A stretch of DNA of 47,317 nucleotides from NCBI GenBank assembly GCA_964645755.1, contig CAZYBT010000010.1, forward strand, positions 1-47,317. Reading direction: 5' to 3'. Positions 1-7,782 of this stretch are shown here, piece after piece; position 1 is the stretch's first letter; the number at the start of each line of letters is the position of its first letter. The notes under the pieces are model-generated. The model was given only the letters and a program-made list of their open reading frames with translations, was not told the DNA's origin and did not search any database. Source of the stretch: VMCP01 sp964645755. GTDB taxonomy: Bacteria; Bacteroidota; Bacteroidia; NS11-12g; UBA955. Position numbers and translations under genes: made by a program.

Positions 1-8
1 TTTGAACC

Positions 9-1238
9 ATGAAAATCCACGAACGTTTCTGCAATTATGTGAAAATTGATACTCAAAGTGATCCTGAATCAACAACATTTCCGAGTACTGAAAAACAAAA
101 AGATCTTAGTCGCTTGTTGGTGAAAGAATTGCTAGAAATGGGTTTAGATGATGCTCATCTCGATGAATTTGGTTACGTTTATGCTACCCTAAAGTCGAAT
201 ATCGATAAACAAGTGCCAACCATTTGTTTCTGTTCTCATGTTGATACCTCACCTGATTGCACTGGTGCTAATGTGAAGCCTATCATACATCACAATTATC
301 AAGGACAAGATATTGTGCTTCCAGATGATCCGAGTCAAGTAATCCGACCTTCGGAACATTCCTATTTGCTTGAGAGAATTGGTGATGATATCATCACTGC
401 TTCAGGTACAACATTGCTTGGTGCCGACGATAAAGCTGGGGTGGCCGTTATCATGGATTATGTGCAATACATGGTTCAAAACCCCAATGTCCCTCATGGA
501 AATATAAAAATATTATTTACTCCAGATGAAGAAATTGGACACGGGGTAGATCATGTAAATATAGAAAAATTAGGGGCCGATTACGGATATACTCTCGACG
601 CTGGAGAGCGTGGATGCTATGAAGATGAAACGTTTAGTGCCGATGGTGCAACAGTTAATTTTTATGGCATTTCTGCACATCCAGGGTATGCTAAAGATAA
701 GTTGGTGAATGCTTTGAAAATCGCGGGTGATTTCTTGAATCGTTTGCCAAAAGATACTTTTAGCCCCGAAACAACTTCAGGTAGGGAAGGATTTGTACAT
801 CCTGTTACCATGGGTGGTGTGGCAGAACATGCCTGGGTGAAGTTTATTGTGAGAGATTTTAACACCGCAAAATTGGCTGAACATGAACAAAAATTACAAT
901 CAATCATGGAGGCCACGGTTGCTGATTATCCTGGTGCAACTGCGGATATGCAAGTTTCTGAGCAATATCGCAACATGAAAGAAGTTGTTCAACTGACACC
1001 TGAAATTTCAGAATTTGCAATCAAGGCTATCGAAATGGCAGGTATGAAACCTCAACTTACAAGTGCACGTGGAGGCACCGATGGTAGTCGTTTAAGCTTC
1101 ATGGGATTACCTTGTCCGAATATTTTCACTGGCGAAATGGCGTTTCATGGAAAGCATGAATATGTGAGTGTTCAAGATATGGAAAAAGCGAGTGAGGTTT
1201 TGGTAAATCTTACTCAACTTTGGGCCAATAAATCTTAA
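9..1238 (+). CDS. pepT: Peptidase T (tripeptide aminopeptidase, M20B)
   Basis: Cytosolic zinc aminopeptidase that removes the N-terminal residue of tripeptides in the last steps of peptide use. The 409 residues match the usual PepT length of about 410. Seen: metal-site motif HVDTSPD (His77, Asp79), the bridging-Asp segment LGADDKAG (Asp140), the catalytic/metal motif FTPDEEIG (Glu174-Glu175), TLDAGERG (Asp197), and a C-terminal HGKHEY that supplies the last His ligand. There is no signal peptide. The ATG at position 9 gives the normal PepT N-terminus; only 8 bases precede it, so its promoter lies outside the window. A copy of the dispersed motif TGTCCCTCA lies inside the gene at 488-496. Family assignment is secure; the exact substrate preference is inferred from the family. 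Confidence 0.96.
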   Translation: MKIHERFCNYVKIDTQSDPESTTFPSTEKQKDLSRLLVKELLEMGLDDAHLDEFGYVYATLKSNIDKQVPTICFCSHVDTSPDCTGANVKPIIHHNYQGQDIVLPDDPSQVIRPSEHSYLLERIGDDIITASGTTLLGADDKAGVAVIMDYVQYMVQNPNVPHGNIKILFTPDEEIGHGVDHVNIEKLGADYGYTLDAGERGCYEDETFSADGATVNFYGISAHPGYAKDKLVNALKIAGDFLNRLPKDTFSPETTSGREGFVHPVTMGGVAEHAWVKFIVRDFNTAKLAEHEQKLQSIMEATVADYPGATADMQVSEQYRNMKEVVQLTPEISEFAIKAIEMAGMKPQLTSARGGTDGSRLSFMGLPCPNIFTGEMAFHGKHEYVSVQDMEKASEVLVNLTQLWANKS

Positions 1239-1287
1239 GTTTACTTGCGGGTGATTTTCTCATCACAATTCATTCATCGTGGTTGCC

Positions 1288-1295
1288 TATCTTTG
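1288..1295 (+). promoter_or_regulatory. Bacteroidota -7 promoter element TATCTTTG
   Basis: Exact match to TAnnTTTG between pepT and the type B cargo gene. No clear -33 TTTG is seen. Transcription would start near 1302, which rules out the TTG at 1283 as translation start and favours the ATGs at 1313 or 1325. Confidence 0.5.
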
Positions 1296-1324
1296 TGGAA
1301 ATTAAAACCTTGATGCTTCATTCG

Positions 1325-3364
1325 ATGCGCGTTTCCGTAAAAATAATTGCTTTACTTTTTGCATTTTTAGGGATGTTTGGTTTTGCTGTTGCTCAACCAT
1401 GTGGAAACAGTTTGAATCAGGGAAAATATCCCTCAAAAGCCTTTGAAATTGTGAGTATTTTAGTAGATGCATGTGATGGTTCAAATGAAGGGCAGAATGA
1501 AATGATCCGCATACAAATTGGCAAAAATGCGTTGAACCCATCTAAATTTGGTGTTCCAAATTATGTTGCTGGAATGGTCAATTGGGGAACCAATTCTTCG
1601 AATCCTTGGAGGGGAATTGCCAATTTAACCAATTCCACAAAGAATAAATTAACTTATCTGAACAATACCATAAAAGCCAAAGGAAACTGTGGATTGTTGA
1701 TTGGATTGAATTCAACCGACATGATTCCTGCATATTCAAATTTGCTCTTTATTACCAGTGAAAGTTTTAGTCAAACCGCACAAGATTTTAGCGATTTGAG
1801 TGATACTTTATATGTCGTTTTTCAAAAATCTGGTAACACGGCTGGACATTTTGTGAATTTCGGAACGGCGGCTTCTCGGAAGTTTATATTGACAAACAAT
1901 GGTATTTCGGATACAGTGGTTTATGATCGCAGCAAGCTCTTAACAACCACTGGGTCAAAAGGTTCAGACGATGGGGCAGTGGCCGATTTTGAGTTTGATG
2001 GCACCGTTTCTTACGCCAATTATGGGTGTAGGGTTCCAATTCCTCCTTTCGTAGTTGATGCGGGAATTGTGCAGTTGAAAGGATGTTCTGTAACACAGGT
2101 TCAGTTAAACGGGATCGTGATTGGTAGCAAATGTTATAAATGGGTGAGAGCTTATCCTAATGCTGGTACTCTTGATGATTCCACCATTTTGAACCCAAAA
2201 TTTACTGTTTCAACTGGTTATAAAGGACCGGTAAAGCTGTATTTAATGGCCAATGGAAATTGTGCTTCCAAAAAAGATTCTGTGCAATTTAATGTTTCTT
2301 TTTCTACAACTGCTTCATTTACAATAGATTCAGTGAACGCGCCCAGGTTTTGTTTTACCAATACTAGCCTAGGTACGGTGAATTCGCGTTGGGGATTTAA
2401 CCATCTCAACGATATTGTAAAGGGACCATCGAAGGCTTTTCTTGAAGAACCAACCTCCCAGTTCGGTGGGGTTTGTTATACTTATAAGTCTAATGGAAAT
2501 CGTTTTGTTTGTTTGATTGCTGAAGGTGTGGTTACGGGTTGTAACGATACTGTTTGTCATGAATTGAAAGTTTTTCTAGATGCAGGCAAGGTGGATCCTA
2601 TTATTTGTGGTGGGGATCATGTGATTGCTTTGAATGGGAAAAAAACGGGTATTCATAAGGTGCATTGGTATGCAGAAAACAGAGCTGCAGGTATTTTTGA
2701 CGACAGTACGAAATTAGATGCAAAGTTTTCGGTAGATGCTCGCTTTTATGGAATTAAATTAAAATTGTATTTGGTAACCGATGTTGCGCCTCTTTACAGA
2801 GATTCAGTTGAGTTTATTTATACGCCAAAGCCTTTAGCCACTTTTACGGTAGACTCTTCCAATAAACCGAAGTTTTGTTTTACCAACCTGAGTCAAAATG
2901 CGAATCGATATGAATGGTCTTTCAAAGGTAAAGCTGTCAAAGATTTTAATTTGGATTCTACTTTGCAGAAAAGGGAAGTTTGCTATACTTACACTGATTT
3001 AGGAACTTTTTATGTGTGCCTCATCGCACAGTCAGGCATTGCTGGTTGCAACGATACTTTTTGCACAGATGTTACCTATAATCAATGGATTGCGCTTGCG
3101 AATGTGTTTACGCCCGGCGATAAAGATGGCAAGAATGATGAATTTAGGGTACCTATTTCGGGACAAGAGTATTTTGAAATTCAGATTTTTAATCGTTGGG
3201 GGACGTTGGTCTTTAGCTCAAATGACCCCCGTAGAATGTGGAATGGTCAAATCGAGAATGAGGGGGCATTTTGTGTTGCCGGAACTTATTTTTACTTGCT
3301 CAATTACAAATTCCCGAATGCCGATTCAAAATCGCTCCATGGAAGTATAACCTTAATTCGTTAA
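1325..3364 (+). CDS. T9SS secreted protein with gliding-motility type B C-terminal domain (CHU_C)
   Basis: Large surface or secreted protein. The ATG at 1325 gives a good Sec signal peptide (basic MRVSVK, hydrophobic core, cut after FAVAQ). The frame is open from a TTG at 1283 and also has an ATG at 1313, but a TAnnTTTG promoter at 1288-1295 makes the earliest start unlikely. The N-terminal domain resembles those in many Bacteroidota surface proteins (VDACDGSNEGQNE, then WGTNSSNPW). Two PKD/Ig-like repeats follow, each with a Cys pair and a CYTY motif. The C-terminus has the CHU_C signature: NVFTPGDKDGKNDEF, IFNRWG, MWNGQ and a final ITLIR. Type B domains normally need a PorP/SprF-type partner; one lies at 46164-47168. 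The passenger's function is not recognised. Confidence 0.85.
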   Translation: MRVSVKIIALLFAFLGMFGFAVAQPCGNSLNQGKYPSKAFEIVSILVDACDGSNEGQNEMIRIQIGKNALNPSKFGVPNYVAGMVNWGTNSSNPWRGIANLTNSTKNKLTYLNNTIKAKGNCGLLIGLNSTDMIPAYSNLLFITSESFSQTAQDFSDLSDTLYVVFQKSGNTAGHFVNFGTAASRKFILTNNGISDTVVYDRSKLLTTTGSKGSDDGAVADFEFDGTVSYANYGCRVPIPPFVVDAGIVQLKGCSVTQVQLNGIVIGSKCYKWVRAYPNAGTLDDSTILNPKFTVSTGYKGPVKLYLMANGNCASKKDSVQFNVSFSTTASFTIDSVNAPRFCFTNTSLGTVNSRWGFNHLNDIVKGPSKAFLEEPTSQFGGVCYTYKSNGNRFVCLIAEGVVTGCNDTVCHELKVFLDAGKVDPIICGGDHVIALNGKKTGIHKVHWYAENRAAGIFDDSTKLDAKFSVDARFYGIKLKLYLVTDVAPLYRDSVEFIYTPKPLATFTVDSSNKPKFCFTNLSQNANRYEWSFKGKAVKDFNLDSTLQKREVCYTYTDLGTFYVCLIAQSGIAGCNDTFCTDVTYNQWIALANVFTPGDKDGKNDEFRVPISGQEYFEIQIFNRWGTLVFSSNDPRRMWNGQIENEGAFCVAGTYFYLLNYKFPNADSKSLHGSITLIR

Positions 3365-3411
3365 AGAACGTCAAAGGCGGTACTGATGCGAATATTTTAG
3401 ACCTTTTGTGA

Positions 3412-3457
3412 AATTACTCAACGTATTGAGTAATTTTACTCAATGCATTGAGTAAAA
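3412..3457. repeat. Two adjacent perfect palindromes with TTACTCAA half-sites
   Basis: AATTACTCAA (3412-3421), cgta, TTGAGTAATT (3426-3435), then TTTTACTCAA (3434-3443), tgca, TTGAGTAAAA (3448-3457). Arms are 10 bp and perfect, loops are 4 bp, and the two copies are offset by 22 bp, about two helical turns. Possibly a double operator; without a run of T after it, it is a poor rho-independent terminator. Confidence 0.75.
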
Positions 3458-3610
3458 TTGTAATGGATTGATTATATTGTCATTAACAACATGTGAGAGC
3501 ATTTTAGAAAATAAATTAGATTAATAATGATTATGCTAAAATTGATTGAAACGGTATAAATTGTCTGATTCAAAAATTTTAATAAGGTGGTAAATTTTCT
3601 GAAAAATAGA

Positions 3611-3618
3611 TAATTTTG
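3611..3618 (+). promoter_or_regulatory. Putative -7 element TAATTTTG for tRNA-Pro
   Basis: Matches TAnnTTTG 47 bp upstream of the tRNA. No convincing -33 TTTG lies about 20 bp further up, so support is limited. Confidence 0.4.
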
Positions 3619-3665
3619 CGTTAGAGACCCGTTTCCATGTTTGCTACCGTTTAACCGCATTTTAT

Positions 3666-3742
3666 CGGGATGTAGCGCAGCCCGGTAGCGCACTTGCATG
3701 GGGTGCAAGGGGTCGTGAGTTCGAATCTCGCCATCCCGACCA
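3666..3742 (+). tRNA. tRNA-Pro (anticodon GGG)
   Basis: 77-nt cloverleaf. The acceptor stem CGGGATG pairs with CATCCCG, followed by discriminator A and an encoded CCA. The anticodon stem CTTGC/GCAAG encloses loop ATGGGGT, which gives anticodon GGG; the T-loop is TTCGAAT. A 5' C is typical of tRNA-Pro. A strong terminator follows directly. Confidence 0.97.
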
Positions 3743-3744
3743 AT

Positions 3745-3777
3745 AAAAAGCCGAACACAAAGTGTTTGGCTTTTTTT
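3745..3777 (+). terminator. Rho-independent terminator of tRNA-Pro
   Basis: Stem AAAAAGCCGAACAC / GTGTTTGGCTTTTT with loop AAA and a T run, three bases after the tRNA CCA. Confidence 0.85.
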
Positions 3778-3818
3778 ATGCACTCCGAATCCAAACGAAG
3801 TTTGAGAGAGGAGTGCAT
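3778..3818. repeat. 41-bp nested hairpin at the front of the tandem repeat
   Basis: Outer arms ATGCACTCC (3778-3786) and GGAGTGCAT (3810-3818) enclose CAAAC/GTTTG (3792-3796/3800-3804) around GAA. The second repeat copy has lost the left outer arm, so only this first copy can form the full hairpin. Confidence 0.7.
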
Positions 3819-4012
3819 AAAAAAAGCCATTGCTGCAAAGCAGCATCGGCTTTTTATTGAGTAACCTCCCCACAGAGATCATCGCCAGATAATCTCAATG
3901 TTGAATCCAAACGAAGTTTGAGAGAGGAGTGCATAAAAAAAGCCATTGCTGCAAAGCAGCATCGGCTTTTTATTGAGTAACCTCCCCACAGAGATCATCG
4001 CCAGATAATCTC
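3787..4012. repeat. Exact tandem duplication of a 110-bp hairpin-rich unit
   Basis: Copies at 3787-3896 and 3903-4012 are identical over 110 bp and separated by 6 bp (period 116). Each holds a CAAAC/GTTTG stem, a terminator-like stem-loop (AAAAAGCC, TGCTGC-AAA-GCAGCA, GGCTTTTT) and an imperfect stem GAGAT/ATCTC at the end. A decayed piece of a third copy follows at about 4016-4044. Antisense open frames across this stretch repeat the same peptide and are not genes. Confidence 0.9.
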
Positions 4013-4040
4013 TTGTCGAAGTTTGAGAGTAGAGTGTATA

Positions 4041-4073
4041 AAAAAACCACAGCTGTATGGCTGTGGTTTTTTT
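4041..4073. terminator. Bidirectional terminator
   Basis: CCACAGC (4047-4053) pairs with GCTGTGG (4060-4066), flanked by an A run on the left and a T run on the right. It sits just past the stop of the minus-strand lipoprotein gene and can end transcripts from both sides. Confidence 0.8.
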
Positions 4074-4086
4074 GAATGTAGAAAAA

Positions 4087-4494
4087 TTAGAATTTAGTGG
4101 TTTCGCTTGGATCAAAAATGTTGTGCTCTTTGCACCAATTGTTGTAACCATCATTGCCCAATGCAGCTTTTAATTTACTCGTACTAATTGCAGTACCTTC
4201 AACTTTGTATCCACTTACCAAAACATAGTCGTTGTAAGACACAACTCCATCAACAAGTAAATCGTAATCGGGTCCAGCGCTTTGCAATGCATTGTCCATT
4301 GCGCTTTTAATCGATACACCCATTCCCAAGAATCCATTGCTGTTACCAACAACTCTGATTCCTTGTGATTTGTCGATTTTGAGGCTAACGTTTTTAGAGC
4401 TGATTACGGTGAAATCTACTACTCTCATTGAACAGCTAGAAAGCAGAAAGAATGTGGTCAATGCCACCAAAAAAGTAAGTTTGTTTTTTTTCAT
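4087..4494 (-). CDS. Small lipoprotein of unknown function
   Basis: 135 residues. A lipoprotein signal peptide ends in the lipobox LLSSC with Cys21 as the lipidated residue. The mature part starts RVVDFTVISSKNVSL and is a single compact domain with a conserved-looking GNSNGFLGMGVSIKSAMDNA segment. This pattern is reminiscent of small Bacteroidota lipoproteins that bundle a short beta domain, but I do not recognise a named family with certainty. Transcribed alone; a strong hairpin terminator (4041-4073) lies just past its stop. Envelope location is well supported; function is unknown. Confidence 0.8.
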   Translation of the reverse strand: MKKNKLTFLVALTTFFLLSSCSMRVVDFTVISSKNVSLKIDKSQGIRVVGNSNGFLGMGVSIKSAMDNALQSAGPDYDLLVDGVVSYNDYVLVSGYKVEGTAISTSKLKAALGNDGYNNWCKEHNIFDPSETTKF

Positions 4495-4597
4495 ATAGTT
4501 TTTTTATTTGTTTGATTATAAACTCTTAATGCAACAAAATTAATTCTAGTCTATTGTCATAATTGGTAGTAATGTTACTTTTTTGGTATTTATATTA

Positions 4598-4605
4598 TAT
4601 ATTTG
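4598..4605 (+). promoter_or_regulatory. -7 promoter element TATATTTG for the Xre regulator
   Basis: Exact TAnnTTTG match, 27 bp upstream of the ATG at 4633. No -33 TTTG is seen at the usual spacing. Confidence 0.5.
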
Positions 4606-4632
4606 TCCTTAAATAGGTGCAAATCGACTATT

Positions 4633-5004
4633 ATGGAAAAGTTAGAAAAAAACTCTGATCGTGTAAAAGCAGCAATTCTGAATATCAAGAGATTTCGTGA
4701 ACTCAAAGATATTACCCGTGAAGAAATGGCTGCTGACATGAATTTATCACTATCTGGATACTCAAAGTTGGAAAGAGGTGAAATTGAAATGTCCCTCAAT
4801 AGACTTTTTGAAATTGCGGATATCCTTGAAGTTAATATTTCTCAAATTTTAAACTTCGATGCGAAATATATTTTTAATATAACCAATTCGCAGGGGGTGC
4901 AGGGATTCGACAAAGGTGGAAATTATCACTTTCATACCCAAGATGTTTACCGCGAAAAATACATCGCAAAGCTTGAGGAAGAAATCCAGAATTTAAAAAA
5001 GTAA
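4633..5004 (+). CDS. Xre-family helix-turn-helix transcription regulator
   Basis: 123 residues from the ATG at 4633 (MEKLEKNSDRVKAA). The frame extends to a TTG at 4603, but that codon lies inside a promoter-like TATATTTG, so the ATG is preferred. Residues about 10-70 form a Cro/C1-type HTH: a helix with IKRFRELKDITREEMA, the turn ADMNLSLSGYSKLERGE and SLNRLFEIADILEV. After it comes a short linker and a C-terminal coiled coil (YREKYIAKLEEEIQNLKK) likely to mediate dimerisation. The gene is convergent with the ATPase gene; the two stop codons abut. Its target is not visible; the palindromes nearby are possible but untested sites. It carries one copy of TGTCCCTCA at 4790-4798. Confidence 0.88.
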   Translation: MEKLEKNSDRVKAAILNIKRFRELKDITREEMAADMNLSLSGYSKLERGEIEMSLNRLFEIADILEVNISQILNFDAKYIFNITNSQGVQGFDKGGNYHFHTQDVYREKYIAKLEEEIQNLKK

Positions 5005-6129
5005 TCAAACTTCATTGAAAATAAATTCTCGGAAGTTTTTTCGATCAATTACCTTGGGTGTTGATTGATAGGTTTGAATGAATTTTTCTGGGAAATGTAT
5101 CCGTTTGTTGTGGATCCATTTGAATTCAAAACTGTGAATCTGTCCTCCAAAATCTTCGATGTAATCTATTTCTTGTTGAATCTGTGTGCGCCAAAAGAAT
5201 GACCGACAATACTTTTGTGTATATACATTTGATTTCTTTCTCTCTGAAATTAAAAAATTCTCCCACAATGCGCCTTTGTCTTGACGGCTGTCTAAATGAT
5301 TGAAATTGTTTAATATCGCGTTTCTGATGCCATTGTCGTAGAAATATATCTTGCGGTTGTTTTTAATTTCATTTCGCAAATTCCGACTAAAACTCTGTAA
5401 AGTGAAAATGATGTATGATTTCTCAAGTAAATCAATGTATTTCAATACAGTGCCTTTGTCAATTTGTAACAATTGTGCCAATTCATTGTATGAAACTTCG
5501 TTTCCAATTTGAAGCGCCAATGCAACAAGCAATCGATCTAAAACCTCTGGCTTCCTGATGCCTGTTAAAGCCAAAATGTCTTGATATAAATAACTTTTAG
5601 TTAAATTTTGTAATACTTGAATTTCAATGTCTGAATGATTCAAAACATCTGGATACATTCCATAAATCAACCGATGCTCTAGCTGATTTTCTGCTTCTAA
5701 ATACCCTACGTGATTTTCAAATTCATACCAAGATATTGGAAATAATTCAAATTCAAATTTTCGCCCGGTGAGCGACTCTTGCATTGCTTGATTGATTTCA
5801 AGTGACGATGAACCACTTACATATAGCTGAACATGTGGTAGCTGGTCTGTAATAATTTTGAGTATGTTCCCAATATTTTTGATTTTTTGGGCTTCATCGA
5901 TAAAGACACTTTCAAAATTCCCAATGATTCTCTTGATGTTAAACGTACTTACATCCTCTAGAATGTCTGTTACTGACTTTTCATCACCATTTAAAAAAAG
6001 AAATTTTTCGTCTGCAATGATAGATTTAAGCAAGGTGGTCTTACCCACCTGACGAGGTCCAATGACAATGATAGCCTTGCCTTTGCCTATAACTTTTTGA
6101 ATTTCAGCGTTTAAATCCCTTGAAATCAT
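5005..6129 (-). CDS. AAA ATPase with C-terminal DUF4143
   Basis: 374 residues. The N-terminal AAA_14 domain has Walker A GPRQVGKTT (about residues 23-31) and Walker B SVFIDEAQ, then a sensor-like VSGSSSLEI. The middle part looks like a winged helix (NEVSYNELAQLLQIDKGTV) and the C-terminal part is DUF4143, with YFYDNGIRNAIL and a nuclease-like E-x-D...EFK pattern near the end (QEIDYIEDFGG, FEFKW). The family is common and often horizontally mobile; its cell role is not established. The ATG is placed 4 nt after a consensus promoter, so the mRNA may be leaderless. The -33 box lies in a 33-bp tandem repeat, which suggests regulation through it. Confidence 0.92.
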   Translation of the reverse strand: MISRDLNAEIQKVIGKGKAIIVIGPRQVGKTTLLKSIIADEKFLFLNGDEKSVTDILEDVSTFNIKRIIGNFESVFIDEAQKIKNIGNILKIITDQLPHVQLYVSGSSSLEINQAMQESLTGRKFEFELFPISWYEFENHVGYLEAENQLEHRLIYGMYPDVLNHSDIEIQVLQNLTKSYLYQDILALTGIRKPEVLDRLLVALALQIGNEVSYNELAQLLQIDKGTVLKYIDLLEKSYIIFTLQSFSRNLRNEIKNNRKIYFYDNGIRNAILNNFNHLDSRQDKGALWENFLISERKKSNVYTQKYCRSFFWRTQIQQEIDYIEDFGGQIHSFEFKWIHNKRIHFPEKFIQTYQSTPKVIDRKNFREFIFNEV

Positions 6130-6133
6130 CTTT

Positions 6134-6165
6134 CAAAGATAAATTCTATTCCCCTAATCGCCAAA
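6134..6165 (-). promoter_or_regulatory. Full Bacteroidota promoter of the DUF4143 ATPase
   Basis: On the minus strand TTTG (6162-6165), 20 bp, then TATCTTTG (6134-6141). Both boxes and the spacing fit the consensus. The ATG begins at 6129, so the start site would fall on or next to the start codon. The TTTG lies inside the 33-bp repeat. Confidence 0.65.
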
Positions 6166-6219
6166 TACATATCGAAATTGGTGATTATAATCGCCAAATA
6201 CATATCGAAATTGGTGATT
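6155..6219. repeat. 33-bp tandem repeat with internal inverted repeat
   Basis: Two 32-bp copies (6155-6186 and 6188-6219) with period 33. Each has arms AATCGCCAA and TTGGTGATT (one G-T pair) around a 13-nt loop. The downstream copy carries the ATPase -33 box; the upstream copy sits just past the stop of the acidic protein gene. Confidence 0.88.
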
Positions 6220-6234
6220 TCGACACTTGTATTC

Positions 6235-6540
6235 TTAAACTTCAGTGTCTTCTTCGCCCTCTTCCTCGTCGTATTCCTCTTCCTCATCGTAGTCGTCGAT
6301 GAGCCATTCCCCGTCTATATTGTCCCAAACTGCACACTGGCTTAATTCCAATTGTTCGCAAATTTCTTGCAATTCTGGATAAGCAGCATAAACTTCGTCT
6401 AAGCTAACAACCACAATTTCTTCTTCGTTGTTCGGCTTGTTTCCAACAAATTCCCATAAATCTTCAGCATCTCTTAAAATGGCCACAATTTTTTCCTCTT
6501 TGCTGAGCAATTTGTTCGTTGTATAGCAGTTCTTTGTCAT
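6235..6540 (-). CDS. Small acidic protein of unknown function
   Basis: 101 residues with no signal peptide or membrane segment. The first 75 residues look folded (KEEKIVAILRDAEDLWEFVG, EEIVVVSLDEVYAAYPEL, ECEQLELS-like helix, CAVWDNIDGEWLID). The last 20 are almost all Asp and Glu. The gene lies upstream of the ATPase on the same strand, but a 105-bp gap holding repeats and a promoter separates them, so they are probably separate units. No family recognised. A real gene is likely because the reading frame is clean, the N-terminus is normal and no better frame overlaps. Confidence 0.7.
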   Translation of the reverse strand: MTKNCYTTNKLLSKEEKIVAILRDAEDLWEFVGNKPNNEEEIVVVSLDEVYAAYPELQEICEQLELSQCAVWDNIDGEWLIDDYDEEEEYDEEEGEEDTEV

Positions 6541-6697
6541 GTTTTAACAGTTTATTTTCGACATCAAAGATAATACTAACTTGGAGTTTTCCTTGCGTTG
6601 ATTTTTGTTCTCAAATTTGTTATTTTCCATTATTTTGAGGGACAAAAACGCAAATAATTGAATTGAAATTCGTTCCTTTGAAACAGCAAAAACTCCA

Positions 6698-7753
6698 ATG
6701 TCCCTCCATAATATGAACGTAAATACCATTCCCCAAACAATAGAATTAAGGTCAGACACATTTACAAAACCCACTCCAGCAATGCTCAATGCGATGATGC
6801 ATGCTCATGTGGGCGATGATGTTTTTGGCGAAGATCCTTCAATAAATCAGTTGGAAGCGTTTGCTGCTCAACTATTTGGAATGGATGCGGCTTTATTTTC
6901 TCCTTCCGGAACCATGACAAATCAAATTGCAATTAACGTACATACCCGGCCCGGCGATGAAGTGATTTGCGAAGTTGGTTCTCATATTTACTATTATGAG
7001 GGTGGTGGAATTGGTCGAAATTCTGGTTGCCAAGCCCGTTTGGTGCAAGGAAATCGTGGTCAAATTACTGCTTCTCAAGTGCTAGAAGTGATTAATCCCG
7101 ATGATGTTCATAGAGCGAGAACACGGTTGGTAAGTCTTGAAAATACCTGCAATCGTGGTGGCGGGAGTTGCTATCAACTTGAAGATATTCAGGCCATTAA
7201 AAAAGTCTGTTCTGACCATGGATTGGCATTGCATTTAGATGGTGCACGCTTGATGAACGCCGTGGTTGCTGGTTCCCACGATACCCAAAAATTTGGACTT
7301 CTATTTGATAGTATTTCGCTCTGTTTAAGTAAAGGCTTGGGGGCTCCAGTTGGGAGTGTATTAATTGGAAATCAATCATTTATCAGAGAAGCCCGAAGGG
7401 TTAGAAAAGTCATGGGCGGCGGAATGAGACAGGCAGGCTTTTTGGCAGCAGCTGCATTGTATGCTTTGGAACATCAGGTAAATCGATTGGCAGAAGATCA
7501 TGCCTTGGCCCAAAAGTTGAACAAGTGCTTGCTGGAATTACGCTGGGTGAGTGAAGTGTTGCCAGTAGAAACCAATATTGTCATTTTTGAAGTAGCTCAG
7601 CCTTTTACAGTGAAACAAGTTTCCGACTATTTATTGGGTTACGGAATTCGTGTTTCGGCCATGAGTGCCACGCAAATTCGCATGGTAACCCACTTGGATG
7701 TAACGGAAGAAATGGTTGATTTTGTGATTGAAAAACTCGTTGCCTTTCAATGA
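6698..7753 (+). CDS. ltaE: Low-specificity L-threonine aldolase
   Basis: PLP enzyme (fold type I) that splits L-threonine or L-allo-threonine into glycine and acetaldehyde. Seen: N-terminal ELRSDTFTKPTPAM, the glycine-rich FSPSGTMTNQIA, LENTCNRGGG, HLDGARLMNA that contacts the cofactor, and SLCLSKGLGAPVGS with the PLP lysine Lys212. 351 residues fit the family (about 340). Two ATGs are possible: 6698 and 6713; the second gives MNVNTIPQTIELRSD, closer to the usual short N-terminus. A near-consensus TTCCTTTG lies at 6673-6680. Stands alone between divergent and unrelated genes. Confidence 0.94.
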   Translation: MSLHNMNVNTIPQTIELRSDTFTKPTPAMLNAMMHAHVGDDVFGEDPSINQLEAFAAQLFGMDAALFSPSGTMTNQIAINVHTRPGDEVICEVGSHIYYYEGGGIGRNSGCQARLVQGNRGQITASQVLEVINPDDVHRARTRLVSLENTCNRGGGSCYQLEDIQAIKKVCSDHGLALHLDGARLMNAVVAGSHDTQKFGLLFDSISLCLSKGLGAPVGSVLIGNQSFIREARRVRKVMGGGMRQAGFLAAAALYALEHQVNRLAEDHALAQKLNKCLLELRWVSEVLPVETNIVIFEVAQPFTVKQVSDYLLGYGIRVSAMSATQIRMVTHLDVTEEMVDFVIEKLVAFQ

Positions 7754-7782
7754 ATTGATTTTCAGTAATTAAAGATAAAAAG

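Noticed and set aside
3012..3350. Plus-strand frame of 112 codons inside the type B cargo gene
   Set aside because: Shadow frame of the CHU_C domain, whose real frame carries the family signature.
3472..3882. Minus-strand open frame of 136 codons across tRNA-Pro
   Set aside because: It is the antisense of the tRNA and its terminator (peptide GEIRTHDPLHPMQVRYRAA is a well-known false product of tRNA-Pro genes) and runs into the tandem repeat.
3787..4012. Possible CRISPR array
   Set aside because: Only two long identical units with a 6-bp spacer and no cas genes; spacer and repeat lengths do not fit.
3879..4154. Minus-strand open frame of 91 codons
   Set aside because: It spans the second repeat copy and the end of the lipoprotein gene in another frame and only repeats the peptide of the first copy.
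4087..6540. Toxin-antitoxin pair made of the Xre regulator and the DUF4143 ATPase
   Set aside because: The genes are convergent with abutting stops, not in an operon, and the ATPase family is not a known toxin.
6544..6789. Minus-strand frame of 81 codons between the acidic protein and ltaE
   Set aside because: Overlaps the start of ltaE, has no recognisable domain and reads through the ltaE promoter region.
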